From: Bacteroidales bacterium UBA2287
GTDB lineage: Bacteria > Bacteroidota > Bacteroidia > Bacteroidales > Tenuifilaceae
NCBI GenBank assembly: GCA_002345675.1
Contig: DDWL01000042.1
Span: 1-64,000, forward strand
DNA length: 64,000 nt
Direction of reading: 5' to 3'
This document shows, one piece after another, positions 46,522-55,707 of the stretch. How positions within the stretch are numbered: the first letter of the stretch is position 1; the number at the start of each line of letters is the position of its first letter. Under the pieces are notes generated by a model. That model worked only from the letters and a program-made list of their open reading frames with translations, did no database searches and was not told where the DNA came from. The position numbers were made by a program, and so were the translations under genes.

Positions 46522-48936
46522 ATGAAAGCACATCAATTCTACTACTTACTAACAATTAGCCTTTTAGTATTCTCAATAACAGCAAAAGCCGAAACCATTT
46601 CGGGAGAAGTAAAGGGCAATGTTATCGACTCGCAAAACAAACCCATTGAATTTGCTACTGTTGCACTAATTAACCCAGTCTCAAACCTTCTTGAAAAAGG
46701 TGTAGTATGCAATGAAAAAGGGGAGTTTTCAATTAAAAATGTAACAGTTGGCGAGTATATCCTTTCGGTTCGGATGCTAGGCTTTGAGACTAGTGAAACG
46801 GAAAAAGTGACTATCAGCAAAAAGAATCGTGTGGTAGAAAGAACGGTTACACTCTTGGTGTCGGACCAAAAAATTGAAGAGGTTGTAGTTACCGGAAAAT
46901 ACCAGTTTGTGGAGCAAACTGTCGACAAAACGGTTATTAACCCTAGTGCATCCATAACCACTGAGTCGGAAAGTGTTTACGAAATCCTCAAAAAATCGCC
47001 CGGTATAAGTATCGATAATAACGACAATATTACCCTAAAGGGAATGCAGGGTGTAAAAGTTCTTATCGACGATAAGCCTGTTTATGTATCGGCAAAGGAT
47101 TTGGCGCCACTGCTAAAAGGAATGCTAGGAAAAAACGTAAAAAGTATCGAAATAATCGAAAATCCATCGGCCCGTTACGATGCCGAAGGAAACTCAGGAA
47201 TTATCAACATTAAAACAAAGCACAATAAGGCTCCAGGATTCAACGGTAGCGTTAATTCAGGTATAACTTTTACCCGTACTGTTGGCGGAAATGCTGGAAC
47301 CGACCTTAATATGAATTTTGGGAAGGTAAATGTGTATGGCAATTATGCATTTTACGACTGGAAGGGCTGGTCCGAAATGAACGCAACCCGTAAGTTTACA
47401 GGTGAAAATTACAATGGCGAATACCAGCTTATGACCACCGAAAGCAACAGCGATGGTAATGCCCACAACTATAAGGTAGGCGCCGACTATTTTATCACTA
47501 AAAATGAGGTTGTAAGTGTAATGCTTCGAGGAAATACTGGCCTAAACGATCAAGTTGAGGATGGGATTACAACTTTTGCCGATAGGTTTTTACAAACCGA
47601 CTCAACCCTTACCAACATTGCCAACAGGGACAATAACTGGAACAACCAAACTTTTAACCTAAACTACAAATGGGATATCGATTCTATTGGTCGGTCCCTA
47701 ATATTCGATGCCGACTATGCGCTTTTTAGCTACACAGGCAAAAGCAACCAGCGTAGTAAATACTTTGACGCATTGAATGTTGATATGAACAAGGATGCAC
47801 TACTCGCCAGTTCGTTGTTAAACGATATTGATATAATTTCGGCTAAACTCGATTATGTTCATCCTGTTAACAAAACTTACTCCATTGAAACAGGGCTAAA
47901 AGGCAGCTTTGTTAGCACCGAAAGCCGCGCCACAATGGTTGGCTATATGAGCCAAAACGACAAATTCATCTACAATGAAAATATTCAAGCAGGATACCTA
48001 AGCGGTCGTGCACAATTCGAAAAAACGTCAATTCAACTTGGATTAAGGCTTGAGAACACCACTTCAAGGGGAAACTCTGTTTCTGCAAATCAGGTTGATA
48101 AAAAAGATTACCTCGAAGTATTCCCATCGCTGTTCATTCAGCAAAAATTAAAGCACGAGCAAACGGTTGGATTCAGGTACAGCTACCGCATTGGCCGACC
48201 AAACTACCACGTACTTAATCCGTTTATTTGGATACTCGATCCTTACACCTACAACCAGGGAAATCCAAAGTTAAATCCCCAGTTTTCCCACTCAATGTCC
48301 ATAAACCATAGCTACAAAAGCAAGTTTATTACTAGCATTGGTTACAACTATACAACCGATTTATACACCGAAGTAGTTTACCAAAACGACGAAACGAAAG
48401 CAATTTACCAAACCACCGAGAATTTTGGAACCGCTACCGATTTTAACCTAACCGAAACCGTTCAGCTACAGCCAACCAAATGGTGGCGATTAAGCGGAAC
48501 GCTTATTGGGATGTACAAGGAGGTAAATGCAGAACAAGGTTTAGAGACTGAATTTAAGCAGTGGAGCTACATTGGAAATATGAGCAACAGCTTTACCCTT
48601 CCCCATAAAATAAGTATTGAGCTAAGCGGAAATTACTCGTCGAAACAGCTTATTGGGAACTTCACCCTTAAATCTCGATACAGTGTAGACTTAGGAATGC
48701 AAATACGTATTTTGAACGACAAAGGAAGTATTAGAGCTTCATTTAGCGATGTTTTAAATACCAGCTCCGCTGGAGCATACTCAAAATATGGCAATATCGA
48801 TCTCGATGTGAATAATAGGTTCGAAACACAACGCCTGAACATCTCTTTCAACTATCGCTTTGGTAAAAGTGAGTTTAAAACCCGTGCAAATCGTTCAACG
48901 GCATCGAGCGAAGAGCAAGGCAGGAGTTCGAAGTAA
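46522..48936 (+). CDS. Outer membrane beta-barrel receptor (TonB-receptor-like)
   Basis: 804 aa with a signal peptide ending AKA. Residues of about 28-115 form a carboxypeptidase-regulatory-like domain (VKGNVIDSQNKPIEFATVAL, SVRMLGFETSE). A plug-like segment (YEILKKSPGISIDNND, TLKGMQGVKVLIDDKPVYV, SARYDAEGNSGIINIKTK) and a long beta-barrel follow, matching the OMP_b-brl_3 outer membrane receptor family of Bacteroidota. The C-terminus is charged and lacks the usual terminal aromatic residue (ends SEEQGRSSK), which is common in the family. No SusD partner is adjacent. It heads an apparent operon with a ferredoxin-like redox protein. Confidence 0.8.
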   Translation: MKAHQFYYLLTISLLVFSITAKAETISGEVKGNVIDSQNKPIEFATVALINPVSNLLEKGVVCNEKGEFSIKNVTVGEYILSVRMLGFETSETEKVTISKKNRVVERTVTLLVSDQKIEEVVVTGKYQFVEQTVDKTVINPSASITTESESVYEILKKSPGISIDNNDNITLKGMQGVKVLIDDKPVYVSAKDLAPLLKGMLGKNVKSIEIIENPSARYDAEGNSGIINIKTKHNKAPGFNGSVNSGITFTRTVGGNAGTDLNMNFGKVNVYGNYAFYDWKGWSEMNATRKFTGENYNGEYQLMTTESNSDGNAHNYKVGADYFITKNEVVSVMLRGNTGLNDQVEDGITTFADRFLQTDSTLTNIANRDNNWNNQTFNLNYKWDIDSIGRSLIFDADYALFSYTGKSNQRSKYFDALNVDMNKDALLASSLLNDIDIISAKLDYVHPVNKTYSIETGLKGSFVSTESRATMVGYMSQNDKFIYNENIQAGYLSGRAQFEKTSIQLGLRLENTTSRGNSVSANQVDKKDYLEVFPSLFIQQKLKHEQTVGFRYSYRIGRPNYHVLNPFIWILDPYTYNQGNPKLNPQFSHSMSINHSYKSKFITSIGYNYTTDLYTEVVYQNDETKAIYQTTENFGTATDFNLTETVQLQPTKWWRLSGTLIGMYKEVNAEQGLETEFKQWSYIGNMSNSFTLPHKISIELSGNYSSKQLIGNFTLKSRYSVDLGMQIRILNDKGSIRASFSDVLNTSSAGAYSKYGNIDLDVNNRFETQRLNISFNYRFGKSEFKTRANRSTASSEEQGRSSK

Positions 48937-48977
48937 TTGAAAAATCCTAAATTTTAATCCTAAAAAAGCAAACAGCA

Positions 48978-49778
48978 ATGAACCACAAATGCATAATTAT
49001 CTGCGAATCGATTTACAACGATAATACGCTGAAAATTGCAAAAGCAATGGCACAAAAATTAGGCTGTTACTGCATTACCGCCGACGAAGCCCTTATTCTG
49101 AATTTGGATGACCACCAAACCATTGGGCTGGGTTCGGGCATTTACTTTGGCAAGCACCACCCAAAACTTTTTGAAGTAGTAGAGAAACTAAATTCGAGTG
49201 AACAGGAAGTGTTTATCTTTTCAACCCGTGGAAATCCTTTTCTTGGAAAGTATCATCAGCCGTTAAATGATGCTCTTGTTGAAAAGAATAAGAAAATAAT
49301 TGGCGAGTTCTCGGTTCGTGGATACGACGAAACAGGCCCCTGGGTAATTATTGGCGGTGGCCATAAGGGAAAGCCCGACGAGAAGGATCTGAAGAAAGCT
49401 GTGCGCTTTGCGCAAAAAACTATGCCACAGCACTGTATGCCCGATTACTACCTTCAGGTACAAAGTAAATTGCCAATTAGCGAGGGTGAACCCAACTCGT
49501 ATGTAATTGGCACAAATGGCTCATCGCTATTGCTTAAGGGCGACAGGGTAACCTTTAACCATAGCAATTGTAATGGTTGTGGAAACTGCGTAAAGGTTTG
49601 CCCTTTGGGCATTATTCAAATTGAAGGGAAAAAAGCCATATCGAAAAGAGAACTCGACTGCACCCTTTGCCAATTGTGTGTGGTTAACTGCAAGCAGCGG
49701 GCAATAACGCTTCATTATAATTGGCGCGATGCAATAAAGGTTGCGCAACGTCACGGGAAAAGAACCTCACTATACTAA
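48978..49778 (+). CDS. EFR1-type flavodoxin-ferredoxin fusion
   Basis: 266 aa. The N-terminal half (CIIICESIYNDNTLKIAKAM, ... LGSGIYFGKHHPKLFEVVEK, VFIFSTRGNP) is a flavodoxin-like FMN fold. The C-terminus carries two 4Fe-4S sites: CNGCGNCVKVCP (C-x2-C-x2-C-x3-CP) and CTLCQLCVVNC. Such fusions shuttle electrons between flavin and iron-sulfur centres. It starts 41 bases after the receptor gene. A cytoplasmic redox partner of an outer membrane receptor would suit metal or siderophore reduction, but this is inference. Confidence 0.85.
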   Translation: MNHKCIIICESIYNDNTLKIAKAMAQKLGCYCITADEALILNLDDHQTIGLGSGIYFGKHHPKLFEVVEKLNSSEQEVFIFSTRGNPFLGKYHQPLNDALVEKNKKIIGEFSVRGYDETGPWVIIGGGHKGKPDEKDLKKAVRFAQKTMPQHCMPDYYLQVQSKLPISEGEPNSYVIGTNGSSLLLKGDRVTFNHSNCNGCGNCVKVCPLGIIQIEGKKAISKRELDCTLCQLCVVNCKQRAITLHYNWRDAIKVAQRHGKRTSLY

Positions 49779-49790
49779 AGCATTTAAAAT

Positions 49791-50207
49791 ATGAGAACTA
49801 TTGCATTCTACTTCCTCGTGCTAATTTTACCTGTAAACTGCCTTGCGCAAAATACGGTAAAGCTAAAAATAGAAAATGCCGAAAAGAACGGAGGTAAAAT
49901 ATATGTTTCCATCTATAACAGCGAACCCACCTACAAAGGCCGTAAGGTTTACTTGTCTTTCATCCTAAATTCCGATAAAAAAATAGTAACTAAGGAATTT
50001 AACCTACCAAACGGACAGTACGTTTTTTCTATCTATCAGGATAGCAACGGTAACGAAAAACTCGACACCAGCCTCATTGGCATTCCCAAGGAGAAGTTTG
50101 GCTTTACCAACTACGATGGTAAAAGCGCACCAGGCAGTTTTAACAGGCATATGGTTCAAATAAATGAGAAGGACAATGAGGTTGTGATTACGCTTTATAA
50201 AATTTAA
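49791..50207 (+). CDS. DUF2141 domain exported protein
   Basis: 138 aa, signal peptide ending CLAQ. The mature part (VKLKIENAEKNGGKIYVSIY, NLPNGQYVFSIYQDSNGN, EKFGFTNY) matches the DUF2141 family of small periplasmic proteins of Bacteroidota, whose function is not established. It starts 12 bases after the EFR1 gene, so it belongs to the operon. Confidence 0.82.
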   Translation: MRTIAFYFLVLILPVNCLAQNTVKLKIENAEKNGGKIYVSIYNSEPTYKGRKVYLSFILNSDKKIVTKEFNLPNGQYVFSIYQDSNGNEKLDTSLIGIPKEKFGFTNYDGKSAPGSFNRHMVQINEKDNEVVITLYKI

Positions 50208-50219
50208 AACTAAACGGAA

Positions 50220-50855
50220 ATGAGGAATCGAATTATTATCACCACAATAGCAATGGTTTTGCTTCAGTTTGCGTCGGTTAATGTACTGAAAGCTGTTAAC
50301 TACAAAACTCTTAGCTCCGATTCAACTGCAAAACCATTTTTTAGTAAAATCGAAATGACCTCATTTGCCTACGGTGGCACAGGCGTTTTATTTACCAAAG
50401 TTAACAATCAGCTGGGTGTAATGACCGGAGGTAGAGGTTCGGCTACATTCAATAATCGCTACACCTTTGGTGGCGGTGGCTGGGGAATGCCTAAGGGTAT
50501 TGAAATAGAGAGCCAAACCGACACCCTCAAGTTTTTCAAATTTGGATATGGTGGTTTAGAGTTTGGCTATTTGTTTTATGAAGGGAAAAAAGTAAGATTT
50601 GGTTCAAACCTACTGTTAGCCTGTGGCGTTGGTTTTAAGGAAACTTACCCAAAAGCGAGTGGCGATTTTAAAATGTTTCCTGTATTTGAGCCATCGATAT
50701 ACTCTCAAATTAACCTAGGTAAATTACTCAAACTCGACATAGGCGTAACCTATCGTTTTATTACGGCATCGAATTTTTCCTTTATTAGCAACCAGCAGCT
50801 ATGTGGCCCATCAATTTATATTGTTTTTTTGGTGGGAACTTGTAACTGCAATTAA
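50220..50855 (+). CDS. Exported glycine-rich protein, unknown function
   Basis: 211 aa with signal peptide. A Gly-rich, strand-like pattern (FAYGGTGVLFTKVNN, FGGGGWGMPKG, FGYGGLEFGYLFYEGKK) and a terminal CNCN suggest a small outer membrane or periplasmic barrel. Starts 12 bases after DUF2141 and is probably the last gene of the four-gene operon. Confidence 0.5.
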   Translation: MRNRIIITTIAMVLLQFASVNVLKAVNYKTLSSDSTAKPFFSKIEMTSFAYGGTGVLFTKVNNQLGVMTGGRGSATFNNRYTFGGGGWGMPKGIEIESQTDTLKFFKFGYGGLEFGYLFYEGKKVRFGSNLLLACGVGFKETYPKASGDFKMFPVFEPSIYSQINLGKLLKLDIGVTYRFITASNFSFISNQQLCGPSIYIVFLVGTCNCN

Positions 50856-51199
50856 AACGTAATGATATCTTATTTGCCACTCAGCACTAGATTTTCTGAA
50901 CACCCGCCAAATGGCGGGCTGGGGTCAATGAAGAAAATAAAATTCGCCAAATATTCATAAAAACAATCACTAATGGCCTACTAATATTTGTTTTGTCCCT
51001 AACGGGACAATAAAAAATCCCAACAACTTGTTCTACCGATATTTAGTCCCTACGGGAACGTGCCGTAAGGCACAGAATAGCGGTAGAAAAAAGAAGCCCA
51101 ACAAATAAGTGTCCCGTAGGGACACAACAATTGATAGGCATTACCAATGTTTATGAAAAATTAATCGGTCAGTAGTGAAAAACAATTAAATCTAACCTT
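50856..51199. repeat. Intergenic region with REP-like hairpin and GTCCC elements
   Basis: No gene is supported here. CCCGCC-AAAT-GGCGGG (50903-50918) is a short perfect hairpin without a T tract. The GTCCC element modules follow from 50991. No clear promoter for the next gene was seen in the last 70 bases. Confidence 0.6.
50991..51127. mobile_element. GTCCC-type palindromic element (copy 2, rearranged)
   Basis: Left end TTTTGTCCCTAACGGGACAA (50991-51010) and right end GTGTCCCGTAGGGACACAA (51109-51127) are short palindromes. The inner block 51031-51057 reads TTCTACCGATATTTAGTCCC, nearly the same as copy 1's right end. GTGCCGTAAGGCAC and CGGTAGAA follow, as in copy 1's core. The order of modules differs from copy 1, so copies may have joined or nested. 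Confidence 0.6.
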
Positions 51200-52306
51200 A
51201 TGACAACTTTAAAGAAAGGGATTAAAGCAATGACAATCTATGCGCTAGCACTAATTCTGGGGCTATTCATTACGCTATTCGTTTATTTAGCAATAGTTAG
51301 CCCAGGAAAACCCCAAGCATTTAGGGATGAGGATGAAAAAATCCTTGAGGGAAGCATATCTGAGAAAACATTTCTTCAAATAGGTGGCGTGAAGCAAGGG
51401 ATGTTTATTCAGAGCAAAGATTCTACTAATCCCGTGTTGCTTTATCTTCATGGTGGAATACCCGATTATTTCCTGACAAAGAAATACCCAACAGGACTTG
51501 AAGACTTCTTCACAGTAGTTTGGTGGGATCAACGGTGGGCTGGACTTTCATTTAACGCCAATACTCCAAAGGAGTCGATAACACTGGAACAAATGATACT
51601 GGATACTAAGGAGGTAACGAATTACTTGCGTAAGCGCTTTGGGCAGGATAAGATTTACCTAATGGGACGTTCAGGCGGGACTTTTATTGGTATTCATGTG
51701 GCTGCACAACTCCCCGAATTATACCACGCTTACATTGCTATTGCTCAGATGTCGGACCACCTACAATCTGAAAGGATGGCTTATGAATATATGGTAAAAG
51801 AATACAGGAATGCTGGGAATAGGAAAATGATTAGAAAACTAGAAGCCTCACCTGTAACTGACAAAATTCCATATGGATACCTAAAGCTGAGGGATAAAGC
51901 CATGCATTCCATTGGTATTGGCACTACACGTGACATGAGTTCGATTGTAACCGGTGTTTTTATTCCATCACTTACATGCAGAGACTACACATTAAGTGAG
52001 AAGATTAATCTGTGGCGAGGTAAGGCACAGTCTGGTGTTCACCCACTGTGGAATACCATTCTGGCTACTGATTTGGCTAAACAAGTTCCTGAACTTGAAA
52101 TTCCGGTCTATTTTTTTCACGGCATTTATGATTACACCGTTTTGTATGATCTGGCAAAGGACTATTTTGAGAAGTTAAAGGCTCCAATAAAAGGATTTTA
52201 CACATTTGAAAAATCGGCTCACAGCCCAATGTTTGAAGAGCCTGAACTATTTAGAGAGATTTTGGAAAAGGATGTTTTAAGATCTTCCATAAAACTGGCC
52301 GATTAA
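51200..52306 (+). CDS. Alpha/beta hydrolase with N-terminal membrane anchor
   Basis: 368 aa. The first 35 residues are one membrane segment (YALALILGLFITLFVYLAIV). The hydrolase fold shows LLYLHGGIPDY, FFTVVWWDQRWAGLSF, the nucleophile Ser158 in GRSGGTFIG, and His341 in SAHSPMFEE. The HGG and WDQRWAG combination resembles the proline iminopeptidase/S33 group. The CPBP protease gene follows 150 bases downstream. Substrate unknown. Confidence 0.8.
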   Translation: MTTLKKGIKAMTIYALALILGLFITLFVYLAIVSPGKPQAFRDEDEKILEGSISEKTFLQIGGVKQGMFIQSKDSTNPVLLYLHGGIPDYFLTKKYPTGLEDFFTVVWWDQRWAGLSFNANTPKESITLEQMILDTKEVTNYLRKRFGQDKIYLMGRSGGTFIGIHVAAQLPELYHAYIAIAQMSDHLQSERMAYEYMVKEYRNAGNRKMIRKLEASPVTDKIPYGYLKLRDKAMHSIGIGTTRDMSSIVTGVFIPSLTCRDYTLSEKINLWRGKAQSGVHPLWNTILATDLAKQVPELEIPVYFFHGIYDYTVLYDLAKDYFEKLKAPIKGFYTFEKSAHSPMFEEPELFREILEKDVLRSSIKLAD

Positions 52307-52456
52307 TTTTAATCAGTGTAAAAAATCTGGGAAATGCAAACTTTATTATTACCTACCAGCACCCTCACATCCCATTTATACAGCTTTAGCATTATAATTT
52401 TTTGTGACTCCCTTGGAGCAAATAGATTTGTATTCATATTAAAATAAAATTGAAAA

Positions 52457-53326
52457 ATGAAAGCAAATAAATCAAAAGCAAGCCCCAGTAACAATGATTT
52501 AGGCTACAACAGCTATATAATCTCTTTTAAAACGCTAATCCCATTTCTACTAATTACATTTGGAATAGCCTGGGGAATACTTGGTTTTTTTATTTTACTT
52601 CCTGAGAAAGCAACACATTTGTTTGGCCAAATAACAGGGCAACATCCTCTTTTCTTTCTTGCTGTGTATGCTCCTGCAATTGGGGCTTTTACGGTAATAA
52701 TTGCTGTTAGCGGATTTAAAGGGATTAAACAATTTCTCTCAAGAATTCTTTTATGGCGTTGTTCATTATCGTGGTACGCATTTATAATTATTGGTATTCC
52801 GTTAATCTTTATTGGAGGATCATACCTCAAGGGAAACCTTTTTACCGATCCATTTCCTTTTTCGTCATTTTCTGCGATCCTGTTCGCCACGTTTTTTGCC
52901 ATAATAAAAGGTCCGGTTGAAGAATTCGGATGGCGTGGTCTGGCTCTGCCGTTACTTCAGCGGAAACTTGCGCCAATTTGGGCAGGACTGATCCTCGGTT
53001 TAATTTGGGGCATATGGCACCTGCCCGCTTTCCTTATGAGCGGAACCCAGCAAAGCGAATGGTCATTTGCGCCCTTCTTTATCGGATGCGTTGCTTTAAG
53101 CATTATAGTAACCCCATTATTCAACAGATCAAATGGTAGCATTCTGCTAACTGCTTTTTTCCATTTTATGCTAATGAATCCTATCTTTCCCGACGCACAA
53201 CCGTACGATACCTATATAATAATTGTTATTGCTCTTATTGTTGTGTGGATTAACCGAAAAACTATGTTCACCAGAAAAGGGGCTATAACAATTGTAATCC
53301 CAACGGATTATGAATGTTTAAAATAA
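52457..53326 (+). CDS. CPBP-family intramembrane metalloprotease (second copy in the window)
   Basis: 289 aa with about 8 membrane segments. The catalytic set is visible: EE-x3-R at GPVEEFGWRG (Glu155, Glu156, Arg160), WxxxH at WGIWHLPAF and a third motif around FFHFMLMN. It differs clearly from the 43620 copy, so they are not recent duplicates. Role unknown; members act in prenyl-protein processing, bacteriocin self-immunity or signalling. Confidence 0.85.
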   Translation: MKANKSKASPSNNDLGYNSYIISFKTLIPFLLITFGIAWGILGFFILLPEKATHLFGQITGQHPLFFLAVYAPAIGAFTVIIAVSGFKGIKQFLSRILLWRCSLSWYAFIIIGIPLIFIGGSYLKGNLFTDPFPFSSFSAILFATFFAIIKGPVEEFGWRGLALPLLQRKLAPIWAGLILGLIWGIWHLPAFLMSGTQQSEWSFAPFFIGCVALSIIVTPLFNRSNGSILLTAFFHFMLMNPIFPDAQPYDTYIIIVIALIVVWINRKTMFTRKGAITIVIPTDYECLK

Positions 53327-53567
53327 TACTCATAATTGAACCTGTTTATGGATTTATACAAACTATGCAAAAAAGGAGTAAAACAGGCAGAAAATCTTAT
53401 AAAAACCTTTTGTGGATTCAATAAAATAATCAAAAATTGGCTCCATTTACGTTCTTAGATCCCAATTAATGGCAATTAACCCAGTTTTTATCACCTTCAA
53501 CGCAATATTCTTTTTTTTATGAATTAGCTTGAGTACTTTTAATCCAATTTAAACTAATTTATATAGT

Positions 53568-55694
53568 ATGATATTCAGGCAAATACACAAACTCATTTCT
53601 TTTAACAAGCTATTTAAACTGGTGCTTGGTATGGCTTTGGTGCTGCAGGTAGTTGTAATCACTTACAATCATTTTAGCGGGTACCACGAGTTAAATAGTT
53701 TCACCGAGTTTGTTTTGAGGGTAATTAGGGGGATATTTTATAGCCTTATTACAGGCTTTGCCATAGCTTACCCCGACCTTTTTGTTATTCAGTACTTGAA
53801 CAAATTTTTTCAATGGAGTATGGGGGTGCTGAAACGAGCTACCGTTCAGTTTGCACTGACAATAGTAATTGCCATTGTTATTTCATCACTCTTAACCTTT
53901 TTCGCCCATTGGGTTAGCAACTATCGTCAAGGCTTGCAAAATGTTTTGCTAAACAATGTTCTCATTTACTGTGTTGTGAATGCTTTTTTTATGTCAATTC
54001 TCGAGGCCTGGATTTACCTTGATGAAAGTATGAAGGAAAAAGTAAAGACCGAAAAGCTGCAGGAGGAACTTATAATGGAGGCAGCCAACAGGTCAATGTA
54101 CGAAGCACAAATAAAAATTGAAGAGGAGAAGAATAAGTACGCAGAACAGTTAATTGAACAGGAAAAAAGGTTAAATAAGCATCTGGAAGATGAAATAAAA
54201 AATCGTGAAGTCATTACTCAGCAGCTAAACGAGAGCCGCGAGCAGCTCAATAGCATTCTTTCAAATCTTGCAGGTGCAGCCTATCGATGCTATATTGATG
54301 AGCACTATACAATGAAGTATATCAGCGAAAAAATCTTTGAAATTTCTGGCTACCACGCATCCGAATATATTGATAATTTTGAGATTACGTTTGCAAAAAT
54401 AATACACCCCGACGACCAAGAGCTTTGCAGAAAGAGTATTCAGGAAGCCACCAACGAAAAAAGGCATTACGAGTTTGAGTACAGAATTATCCATAAGAAT
54501 GGAAGTACTATTTGGGTTAACGAGAACGGTAAGGGAATTTACAACCAACAAGGTGAAGTGGAATTTTTGGATGGTATTATACTTGACATTAGCCGAAGGA
54601 AAGATGCCGAACTTGCCGTTGCAGAGAGTGAGCGAAACTACAAAGAGATGATGGACTTGCTGCCGCAGCCAGTTTTTGAATTGAATTTAAAAGGCGATGT
54701 TGTATTTGGGAACAAGGCAGGTTACGACTTTTTTGGTCCACAGCCCGACGACCCAAGCGAAAGGATTTCTGCCCTCGATTGCTTTGTGCCTGAAGATAGG
54801 CCTCGCATTATTGAGAGTTTCAAAAAAACTTCCCAAGGTATTCTTACTGAACCATTCGAATATACAGCAATAAAAGCCGACGGAACCCTTTGCCCAGTAA
54901 TGGTGTTCGGAAATCCAATAGTCCGTAATGGCGAAATAGTTGGTCGCAGGGGAATCATTGTGGATATTTCCGAAAGGAAAAAGCAGGAGGAAAAACTTTT
55001 AAAAGCGAAAGAGGAATTGGAACGAATAAACAACACGCTTGAGCAAAACGTTGCCGATCGAACAAAGCAGTTAACAGAGACCAATACGCAGCTGCTAAAA
55101 GTGCAAAAGGAGAATTTGCAGTCGCAGTTTGAGGTGCTCAAGCAGCAGGTTAACCCGCATTTCCTTTTCAACAGCTTAAATGTGCTTACTTCCCTTATCA
55201 AAATTGATCCCAACTTGGCCGAGTCGTTCACCGAAAGGCTTTCGAAAGTTTACCGTTACGTACTCGAAAATAAGGAGAAGGATTTGGTTAACCTTAGCAC
55301 CGAACTGGAGTTTCTGAATGCCTACCTGTTCCTTCTCGAGATTAGGTTTATGAAGAAACTTTTTATCGAAATAAAAATTGAAAAAGCCTACTACGACTAC
55401 CAAATTCTGCCCATTGCCATTCAGCTAATTATTGAGAATGCCATTAAGCACAACACTTTCTCAAAGGCGCAGCCTTTAAAAATCGAAATATTTGTTGATG
55501 ACCAGCAGCGATTGAACATTATAAACAACCTGAATGTGCGGGAAACGAAACTTGTTTCAACCGGAGTTGGCCTCGAAAACATAAACCGAAGGTATGCGCT
55601 GGTGTCGGATCAAAAGCCCGAGTTCATAAAAACCACGGAGCATTTTATTGCAAAATTACCCTTGCTTAAATCGGAAAAAATTGAAACAGAATAA
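53568..55694 (+). CDS. LytS-type sensor histidine kinase with two PAS domains
   Basis: 708 aa. Membrane segments fill about residues 15-155, a coiled coil follows (about 160-225, ENKYAEQLIEQEKRLNKHLE), then two PAS domains (about 225-345 and 350-475, with WVNENGKGIYNQQGEVEFLD and VMVFGNPIVRNGEIVGRRGI). The last part is the LytS/YehU histidine kinase type: His531 in VNPHFLFNSLNVL and an HATPase with IQLIIENAIKHNTF and GVGLENINRRY. It phosphorylates the LytTR regulator encoded 13 bases downstream. The input signal is unknown. Confidence 0.92.
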   Translation: MIFRQIHKLISFNKLFKLVLGMALVLQVVVITYNHFSGYHELNSFTEFVLRVIRGIFYSLITGFAIAYPDLFVIQYLNKFFQWSMGVLKRATVQFALTIVIAIVISSLLTFFAHWVSNYRQGLQNVLLNNVLIYCVVNAFFMSILEAWIYLDESMKEKVKTEKLQEELIMEAANRSMYEAQIKIEEEKNKYAEQLIEQEKRLNKHLEDEIKNREVITQQLNESREQLNSILSNLAGAAYRCYIDEHYTMKYISEKIFEISGYHASEYIDNFEITFAKIIHPDDQELCRKSIQEATNEKRHYEFEYRIIHKNGSTIWVNENGKGIYNQQGEVEFLDGIILDISRRKDAELAVAESERNYKEMMDLLPQPVFELNLKGDVVFGNKAGYDFFGPQPDDPSERISALDCFVPEDRPRIIESFKKTSQGILTEPFEYTAIKADGTLCPVMVFGNPIVRNGEIVGRRGIIVDISERKKQEEKLLKAKEELERINNTLEQNVADRTKQLTETNTQLLKVQKENLQSQFEVLKQQVNPHFLFNSLNVLTSLIKIDPNLAESFTERLSKVYRYVLENKEKDLVNLSTELEFLNAYLFLLEIRFMKKLFIEIKIEKAYYDYQILPIAIQLIIENAIKHNTFSKAQPLKIEIFVDDQQRLNIINNLNVRETKLVSTGVGLENINRRYALVSDQKPEFIKTTEHFIAKLPLLKSEKIETE

Positions 55695-55707
55695 TAATAC
55701 TACCACA

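Noticed and set aside
53348..53458. 36-codon frame MDLYKLCKKGVKQAENLIKT...
   Set aside because: Short, basic, no ribosome-binding or promoter signal, and no known family; probably chance in an AT-rich gap.
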